DNA of 14,720 nt from CAZESH01 sp964514665 (lineage in GTDB: Bacteria; Bacillota; Bacilli; Paenibacillales; KCTC-25726): positions 1 through 14,720 of the forward strand of contig CAZESH010000084.1 in the NCBI GenBank assembly GCA_964514665.1. The letters are read 5' to 3'. Positions 6,753-11,057 of this stretch are shown here, piece by piece. Made by a program: the position numbers and the translations under genes. The notes beneath the pieces are model-generated. The model ran no database searches and was not told the origin of the DNA. It worked only from the letters and a program-made list of their open reading frames with translations. Each line of letters opens with the position of its first letter. The stretch's first letter is position 1.

Positions 6753-6804
6753 GTGAAATCCCCAGCATCTTTTAACGTTTATGTGGAAAAATCACGGATT
6801 TCAC
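6753..6804. repeat. 9-bp inverted repeat at the promoter of the nuclease-like gene
   Basis: GTGAAATCC (6753-6761) and its exact complement GGATTTCAC (6796-6804) are 34 bases apart. The right arm lies within the spacer of the promoter at 6784-6812. It could be an operator pair or a weak terminator for the small gene upstream. Confidence 0.45.
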
Positions 6805-6812
6805 ATTATAAT
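6784..6812 (+). promoter_or_regulatory. Promoter of the nuclease-HTH gene
   Basis: A perfect -10 box, TATAAT (6807-6812), lies 17 bases after TGGAAA (6784-6789), which matches TTGACA at four of six positions. Transcription would begin near 6819, just before the leader hairpin. This is the best sigma-A type promoter on the plus strand of the window. Confidence 0.6.
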
Positions 6813-6826
6813 GCTGTTTAAGAGGC

Positions 6827-6876
6827 GAAGAACGTCCCGATCCATTCCTGAAGCGAATGGAACCGGGGAGTTCTTC
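6827..6876 (+). ncRNA. Long structured hairpin in the 5' leader of the nuclease-HTH gene
   Basis: Three helical blocks stack in one hairpin: GAAGAAC/GTTCTTC (6827-6833 with 6870-6876), CCCG/CGGG (6836-6839 with 6864-6867) and CCATTC/GAATGG (6842-6847 with 6855-6860). They are separated by small internal loops, and the apical loop has 7 bases. The hairpin occupies almost the whole leader, ending 26 bases before the start codon. The downstream T content (TTTC) is poor for a terminator. It may instead stabilise the transcript, regulate it, or be bound by the encoded protein. No known riboswitch class is recognised. Confidence 0.5.
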
Positions 6877-6901
6877 TTTCATTTGCGGGAGGGATGCTGA
6901 A

Positions 6902-7570
6902 ATGAATTTTGAGCAGGCGCATGCTGCATTTATCCGGCACCATTTGCAGAGCAGATCAGGTGAACGAAGAGGCCGACTGGAGCGGGGGCACAGAGAAGCC
7001 GAGAAGCTGTTTTGCCGCAACGTATGGTGGCCCCTTCTGGGAAATTTCAACAAACTGCATCCGGAATTCGAGGTGCTCGATTGGAGGGGACTATCGTACT
7101 TTTGCGATTTTGCTTGGATTACAAGCTGCGTGAAGCTGATCATTGAAATCAAAGGCTTCGGTCCGCATGTGCGGGATATGGACAGGCAGAAATACTGCAA
7201 TGAGCTGAACCGGGAAACTTTCTTATCCGCTATGGGTTTTCAGGTCATCTCATTTGCTTATGACGATGTCGCTCACCGTCCTGAACTGTGTACGACGCTG
7301 CTGCGAATGGTGCTTGGCCGCTATCAGCCGGAAGCTTCGCCAGTCATGCTGAAAGATGTGGCGGAGAGAGAAATCATCCGTCTTGCCTGTATGCTCGCTC
7401 GTCCGCTGCGCCCCATCGATGTGGAGACGCATTTAAGCATCAATCACCGCACCGCAGTCACAAAACTGCAATCGCTGTGCGCGAACGGTTGGTTGACTGC
7501 CGTCACAGGAGCGGAAGGCAAGCATGTCGTGCGGTACGAGCTTCAGCAAGCCGCCATTCAGCGATTATGA
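6902..7570 (+). CDS. PD-(D/E)XK nuclease-like protein with C-terminal helix-turn-helix
   Basis: The protein has 222 residues and two parts. Residues about 25-125 look like a PD-(D/E)XK nuclease fold related to Vsr/DUF559 enzymes: a helix with Glu33, then FCDFAW (Asp69), then a strand with IEIKGFG (Glu82, Lys84), then ELNRETFLSAMGFQVISFAY, the usual helix and strand after the active site. All core catalytic residues appear present. Residues about 150-215 look like a winged helix (REIIRLACMLARPLRPIDVE, then HRTAVTKLQSLCANGWL). The ATG at 6902 lies 8 bases after GGAGGG; an in-frame ATG at 6857 is inside the leader hairpin and is rejected. No methylase or other defence gene is adjacent. It may be a DNA-repair or genome-defence nuclease, or a regulator built on an old nuclease fold. 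The fold assignment is by motif only. Confidence 0.65.
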   Translation: MNFEQAHAAFIRHHLQSRSGERRGRLERGHREAEKLFCRNVWWPLLGNFNKLHPEFEVLDWRGLSYFCDFAWITSCVKLIIEIKGFGPHVRDMDRQKYCNELNRETFLSAMGFQVISFAYDDVAHRPELCTTLLRMVLGRYQPEASPVMLKDVAEREIIRLACMLARPLRPIDVETHLSINHRTAVTKLQSLCANGWLTAVTGAEGKHVVRYELQQAAIQRL

Positions 7571-7574
7571 AAAA

Positions 7575-7701
7575 CCTGCTATCGTACATCTTTTTTTCAC
7601 TCTGTACCGCTGTATGGTCAAATTCCTGCTTAAATACATTTTTTTCAGCTCAATCTTGCTTTTTAGACCAAACCTGGTTAAAATTCCTGCACGATAGCAG
7701 G
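7575..7701. repeat. MITE-like element with inverted ends and internal repeats
   Basis: The ends are inverted: CCTGCTATCGTACA (7575-7588) and the complement of TGCACGATAGCAGG (7688-7701), 13 of 14 matching, 11 of them continuous. The interior has an exact direct repeat, AAATTCCTGC (7620-7629 and 7681-7690), and two TACAT-plus-T-run segments (7585-7597 and 7635-7645). TGGTC (7615-7619) can pair with GACCA (7666-7670). It begins 4 bases after the nuclease-HTH stop and encodes nothing. It could be a mobile miniature element, a repeated extragenic sequence or a long 3' hairpin. Confidence 0.55.
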
Positions 7702-7785
7702 CTTTCCCTTCGACTCATAAATATCAGGATCAAAAAACTGCACTTTTGCAGCAATGCTCCAATATAAAATTCGCGCAGCCTATAG

Positions 7786-7986
7786 CACGCGCAGCTCATA
7801 GCAATGGATTTTCGTCCGCACGCGGGAATGGTATTCTGATGCATCCTGGAGGTGTTCTGGAGTCATCACAATCCGGCCAATATCAACGGTTATAAAGGCC
7901 GGCAGCACAGATCCATAGTGCTTTACAGCGACGAGGTCGAGCAGGACATCATCCTGAAGGTGATGAAAAACCGTGAGCGGGAGTAA
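7786..7986 (+). pseudogene. msrA: Remnant of peptide methionine sulfoxide reductase (msrA), both ends lost
   Basis: One frame reads HAQLIAMDFRP, then after a few codons an in-frame TGA (7837-7839), then ILEVFWSHHNPANINGYKGR, then QHRSIVLYSDEVEQ and a stop at 7986. This is the central to C-terminal part of MsrA, whose family reads GDHAET...FDP...LL.VFW..H.P.....GRQYRS...Y..EEQ. Another in-frame stop (TAG, 7783-7785) stands just where homology begins. The N-terminus with the catalytic GCFW cysteine and the last ~50 residues are missing. The 3' end abuts the stump of an ABC permease gene running the other way. Repair of oxidised methionine by this copy is therefore lost. Recognition is from motif memory, without an alignment. 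Confidence 0.7.
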
Positions 7987-8093
7987 AAATACAGCCCCGC
8001 AAATTGCATCAACAAGGTGATCAGAAACAAAGAATAATAAATTTTGCGAAATCGGAACAGCTCATATCGGACAAGCTTCAGATAACGATTCAT
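7923..8093 (-). pseudogene. N-terminal stump of an ABC-2 type permease
   Basis: The ATG at 8093 overlaps the ATPase stop codon as ATGA, the usual coupling of ATPase and permease genes. The first ~40 codons (MNRYLKLVRYELFRFRKIYY, then SLFLITLLMQFAGLYFYSRS) give the amphipathic start and first membrane helix of an ABC-2 permease. From about 7985 the frame becomes the antisense of the msrA remnant and stops at 7923. The remaining several hundred residues are gone. A single deletion joining two convergent genes explains both stumps. Without a permease the adjacent ATPase has no visible membrane partner. Confidence 0.7.
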
Positions 8094-8779
8094 GCCCGGT
8101 ACACCTCCCTCATGACGTCTACGACCGACTTCCCTTCGGACAACCGCACTTCCTCCGTTTTAAATTCCCGGAGCACAACCCCTTGATCCAACAGTACAAC
8201 CTTGTCAAGCAGATGCTCGATATCGTTGATTTCGTGAGTGGTGATCAGCACGCCGCGGTCTTCGATCAGATGGCTTGTGAACACATTGGCGATCTGCTCC
8301 CGGCTGAACAGATCGATGCCCGAAAACGGTTCGTCCATCAGCAAATAGTCGGCGTCGACGGCCAAGCCGAGCAGCAAATTGATTTTGGCCGCATTCCCTT
8401 TGGAAAGCTCCGAAATCCGTTCCGCTTTATTCAGCTTGAAAAAAGCCAGCAATTCTTCCGCGCGACTTTCATTCCAATTGCTATAAAAATCCTGCATGAA
8501 CAGCAGCGACTCCCCAACTGTCATATGCAGCGGCATCGCCATCGTATCGGGGATGAAGGCGATTTTTTCGTACATTTTCCACTCCAAGGGCTTTCCATCG
8601 ATCAGAATCTGCCCTCCGTTTACCGGCATCAAGCCCATGATCGCTTTCATGATGGTGGACTTGCCTACCCCGTTAATGCCGATCAAACAAGTGATTTGTC
8701 CTTTTTCGGCAGTAAAATCAACTCCGTTCAACACTTTCTTTCTGCCGTATTTTTTCGTAACCGATTTGACTTCAATCAT
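8090..8779 (-). CDS. ABC transporter ATP-binding protein (YtrB/EcsA-like)
   Basis: The protein has 229 residues with all ATPase motifs: Walker A GINGVGKST (34-42), signature LSKGN (125-129, a variant of LSGGQ common in this subfamily), Walker B YLLMDE (145-150), D-loop SGID (153-156) and H-loop His182 in TTHE. The usual Q-loop glutamine is replaced within FIPDTM, also seen in relatives that work with ABC-2 permeases. The start at 8779 overlaps the GntR gene by 8 bases, so the pair is coupled. Such operons (YtrA-YtrB type in Bacillus) often answer cell-wall stress or antibiotics. The downstream permease gene is reduced to a stump, so this ATPase is probably an orphan unless a permease is encoded elsewhere. 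Confidence 0.9.
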   Translation of the reverse strand: MIEVKSVTKKYGRKKVLNGVDFTAEKGQITCLIGINGVGKSTIMKAIMGLMPVNGGQILIDGKPLEWKMYEKIAFIPDTMAMPLHMTVGESLLFMQDFYSNWNESRAEELLAFFKLNKAERISELSKGNAAKINLLLGLAVDADYLLMDEPFSGIDLFSREQIANVFTSHLIEDRGVLITTHEINDIEHLLDKVVLLDQGVVLREFKTEEVRLSEGKSVVDVMREVYRA

Positions 8780-9170
8780 GGCCGGGCCCCTCCTGATCCT
8801 TTTGCGCGTTTCCGATGTACGTTTCCTTTACAATTTGCAGCAATTCATCAACGGGGACGTCGATCTTCTTGACGGCAGCCACAAAGGTTTTCACCGCTTC
8901 CGCAATGAGCTCGTCGCGAATCAAGTCGAGCTTGCGCTTATCCGTCGTAATCCGGCTGGGAGAATTGCCTTCGGTGTAGATCAAGCCCTGCTCCTCCATT
9001 TCCTTATAAGCTTTCTGCGCCGTGTTGGGATTAATCTGAAGCGCTGCGGCCAGCTCTCTGCGCGACGGGATCTCCTGGCCCGGATCAAGCTTGCCGGTTG
9101 CAATGTCCTCCTTGAAATGCCGGACAACCTGCAAATACACCGGATCCCGGTTGTTGAACGTAACCTTCAT
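8772..9170 (-). CDS. GntR-family regulator, YtrA subfamily
   Basis: The protein has 132 residues: a winged helix (about 8-75, with SRRELAAALQINPNTAQKAY as recognition region) followed by a short two-helix dimerisation tail. The small size and short C-terminus define the YtrA subfamily, which usually represses its own ABC transporter operon. AGGAG lies 10 bases before the ATG at 9170. The gene overlaps the ATPase gene. Its promoter carries a palindrome at the -10 box, fitting autorepression. The YtrA class is clear; the inducer is unknown. Confidence 0.92.
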   Translation of the reverse strand: MKVTFNNRDPVYLQVVRHFKEDIATGKLDPGQEIPSRRELAAALQINPNTAQKAYKEMEEQGLIYTEGNSPSRITTDKRKLDLIRDELIAEAVKTFVAAVKKIDVPVDELLQIVKETYIGNAQKDQEGPGHD

Positions 9171-9237
9171 AGTTGCCCATCTCCTAGGTTAGCTTCTTTC
9201 CACAAGCGTATGTACTAAGTGGGTCATACACTTCTTT

Positions 9238-9271
9238 GTGTACTATATAGTTAATACACCCGTTTTGTCAA
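9238..9271 (-). promoter_or_regulatory. Promoter and probable YtrA-type operator
   Basis: On the minus strand a perfect TTGACA (9266-9271) is followed after 18 bases by TATAGT (9242-9247). An imperfect palindrome with GTGTA...TACAC arms spans 9238-9259 and covers the -10 box. This is the best minus-strand promoter in the window and probably the autorepression site of the GntR protein. Confidence 0.7.
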
Positions 9272-9280
9272 CTGCCCTTG

Positions 9281-9344
9281 CATAAAAAAAGACGGTGCTT
9301 TAACCCTGACCCCAAATTGTTGAGATTGGCCAGGGTGACCGTCT
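9281..9344 (-). terminator. Terminator after the broken DOPA-dioxygenase-like gene
   Basis: Nested complementary arms AGACGGT/ACCGTCT (9290-9296 with 9338-9344) and CCCTG/CAGGG (9304-9308 with 9331-9335) form a long hairpin. Read on the minus strand it is followed by a run of seven T (complement of 9284-9290). It lies about 25 bases past the stop at 9368. Confidence 0.7.
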
Positions 9345-9367
9345 AATGAACCTGTTGTCCATCGGAT

Positions 9368-9726
9368 TTAAAATTCAAAGCAAATTTGGCTGAATGTACC
9401 GAATTCATACCCTCTGTATGCGACTCTGGGCTGCTCCGTTCCCGAGGAACTGCCCAAGGCGAGGAAGAGCGGAACGAAGTGTTCGGCTCTGGGTACGGCC
9501 CGCTTGGCATGAGGAGCGAACCGTTCGTATTGGATCAGCGAGGCAGTATCCCGACCCACGATTTTATCAGCCAGCCAATCATCGAATTCAACCGCCCAAG
9601 GCTCCGGGTGCTGCTGGCTTTGGGCCGATGTTTTCTCCCCATTTCCGCCAAAAAATGCGAATAATCCGTTTCGCTTATGGCCAACAAAGGAGAACCGTGG
9701 CAAATAAAAAGGGATGGTAACGTCAT
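9368..9726 (-). pseudogene. DODA-type extradiol dioxygenase (YgiD-like) with middle deleted
   Basis: From the ATG at 9726, which has an AAAGGAG site 5 bases upstream, 37 codons give a normal N-terminus: MTLPSLFICHGSPLLAISET, containing the zinc-ligand His of HGSP. The frame then becomes unrelated after GRKHRPKA. In a different frame, starting at the same point, 80 codons give the normal C-terminus: HPEPWAVEFDDWLADKIV, FAPHAKRAVPRAEHFVPLF and a stop at 9368. About 140 of ~255-260 residues are missing. The family cleaves aromatic diols such as DOPA. DoxX lies immediately upstream, a common pairing. The lesion has the same form as in the alcohol dehydrogenase at 937-1294. Confidence 0.82.
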
Positions 9727-9747
9727 AAAATCTCCTTTCCGATATTT

Positions 9748-10062
9748 TTATAATGTTTTTGCGTTCAACTTTCTTTGACCGAAGAACACAATCCCTGCCA
9801 AAATCAGAAACACCAATGGCATCATGGCAACTCCAAAGCCTTGACCGGACTTCAAATGGGTAAATATTGCCCCGGCCATGACCGCAATCAGCACTCCGCT
9901 AAAAACCGGAACTAAATTTTTCTTCCAAAAACCGATGAATAAACCGAGCGCAGAGATGACTTCAACAGATCCTGTCACATACATAAATCCGGTTCGATTG
10001 GGGAATGTCTCATGTAAAGCATCTAAACGAATTGTACGGGGAAGATAGAGTAGTGGATTCAC
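9748..10062 (-). pseudogene. DoxX-family membrane protein, apparently lacking its N-terminus
   Basis: The frame from a GTG at 10062 encodes 104 residues. Residues from about 26 onwards are DoxX-like (GFMYVTGSVEVISALGLFIG, then KKNLVPVFSGVLIAVMAGAI), with three membrane helices. Typical members have about 130 residues and four helices, the first ending in a KL motif. Here the first helix is missing and replaced by MNPLLYLPRTIRLDALHETF. No ribosome site precedes the GTG, and the GTG lies within an 8-bp inverted repeat. It is most likely a 5'-truncated gene, though a short divergent member is possible. It lies 21 bases upstream of the broken dioxygenase, with which it would have formed an operon. 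Confidence 0.6.
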
Positions 10063-10086
10063 TCGAATTGAAATCGGGCGAGTGAA
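10058..10086. repeat. 8-bp inverted repeat upstream of the sugar isomerase gene
   Basis: TTCACTCG (10058-10065) and CGAGTGAA (10079-10086) are exact complements 13 bases apart. They lie between the truncated DoxX gene and the isomerase gene and overlap the only available DoxX start codon. The repeat could be an operator for the isomerase gene. Confidence 0.4.
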
Positions 10087-10173
10087 AGAAAAATTTATAT
10101 ATTCTGTTTAAATTTAGGCGGGATCGTGCTAGTATCGAAGTTGATCCAACATTAATGGAACGAGGTGAGCAAG

Positions 10174-10941
10174 ATGAAAGCAGCAGCACAGCTTTATACG
10201 GTGCGGAACTTTTTGAAGACGCCGGAAGCCGTTGCCGAAAGTCTCAAAAAGGTGAAGCAAATCGGCTATAACGCCGTTCAGGTATCCGGACTGGGACCGA
10301 TCGGGGATCAGGCTTTGAAGGACATCGCCGATCATGAAGGCTTGACGATTTGCGCGACGCATGTTCCGTATCAGGATCTGCTTGACAATCTGGATGCCGT
10401 CATCGAAACGCACAAGCTGTGGGGTTGCCGGTATGTCGGCCTGGGCAGCATGCCGGAGCAATTCCGCGGCAGCGAACAAGGCTTTAGAGACTTCGCCGCA
10501 AGCGCTTCCGAAATTGGCAGAAGCCTGAATCAAGCCGGACTAAAATTCATCTACCATAATCACGATTTCGAGTTCGCCAAATTTGGCGGGAAAACCGGGA
10601 TGGAGATCCTGCTTGAGCAATCTGATCCCGAGGCGGTCGATTTCGAGCTGGACGTTTATTGGGTTCAAGCAGGCGGCGCCGATCCGGTAGAGTGGATTCG
10701 CAAGGTAGAAGGCCGGATGAAGGTCGTGCATCTCAAGGATATGATCGCAACGCCGGAGCGCAAGCAGCGTTTTGCCGAAGTCGGCGAAGGCAATATGAAC
10801 TTTGCGGCGATATTGGAAGCTTGTCGGGAGATTGGCGTCGAATGGGCGGCAGTGGAGCAGGACGACTGCTATGAGCGAAATCCGTTTGACAGTCTGGCGA
10901 TCAGTCGCACGAATTTACTCGGGCTGGGAGCAGCGTTCTAA
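10174..10941 (+). CDS. Sugar phosphate isomerase/epimerase-like TIM-barrel protein
   Basis: The protein has 255 residues with the xylose isomerase-like (AP endonuclease 2) TIM-barrel fold. Likely metal ligands are spread as in the family: HNH (128-130), Asp160 in ELDVYW, His186 in VVHLKDM, Glu205 in GEGNMNF and Glu229 in AAVEQDDC. The N-terminus (AAAQLYTVRNFLKTPEAVAE) is typical of the many Bacillota paralogues. The ATG at 10174 lies 6 bases after GAGGTGA, and the GTG at 10165 is part of that site. Possible promoter elements are TTTAAA and TAGTAT, 17 bases apart (10108-10136). It faces the dehydratase operon head-on, with terminators between. It likely isomerises or epimerises a sugar or keto sugar; the substrate cannot be read from the sequence. 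Confidence 0.85.
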   Translation: MKAAAQLYTVRNFLKTPEAVAESLKKVKQIGYNAVQVSGLGPIGDQALKDIADHEGLTICATHVPYQDLLDNLDAVIETHKLWGCRYVGLGSMPEQFRGSEQGFRDFAASASEIGRSLNQAGLKFIYHNHDFEFAKFGGKTGMEILLEQSDPEAVDFELDVYWVQAGGADPVEWIRKVEGRMKVVHLKDMIATPERKQRFAEVGEGNMNFAAILEACREIGVEWAAVEQDDCYERNPFDSLAISRTNLLGLGAAF

Positions 10942-10973
10942 TTTCGTATACAATGTCATTTGGTTTGATTGAA

Positions 10974-10997
10974 TCTGGTTCATACTCATGAACCAGA
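10974..10997 (+). terminator. Perfect hairpin after the isomerase gene
   Basis: TCTGGTTCAT (10974-10983) pairs perfectly with ATGAACCAGA (10988-10997) around a 4-base loop, followed by CTTTGTC. It lies 33 bases after the isomerase stop. The T run is short, so termination may need the second hairpin downstream. Confidence 0.6.
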
Positions 10998-11013
10998 CTT
11001 TGTCGAAAGATTA

Positions 11014-11044
11014 AGACCGGCAGAAACCCTGCCGGTCTATTTTG
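11014..11044. terminator. GC-rich terminator between convergent genes
   Basis: AGACCGGCAG (11014-11023) pairs with CTGCCGGTCT (11029-11038) around AAACC, followed on the plus strand by TATTTTG. It lies 20 bases past the minus-strand dehydratase stop and probably serves both convergent transcripts. Confidence 0.75.
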
Positions 11045-11057
11045 TCGCCGTTTTATC

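Noticed and set aside
6902..7570. Type II restriction enzyme
   Set aside because: No methyltransferase is adjacent, and the winged-helix C-terminus is not typical, so only nuclease-like is claimed.
8496..9218. Plus-strand ORF of 240 codons opposite the GntR and ATPase genes
   Set aside because: It runs across two real, overlapping minus-strand genes and their ribosome sites; it is a shadow.
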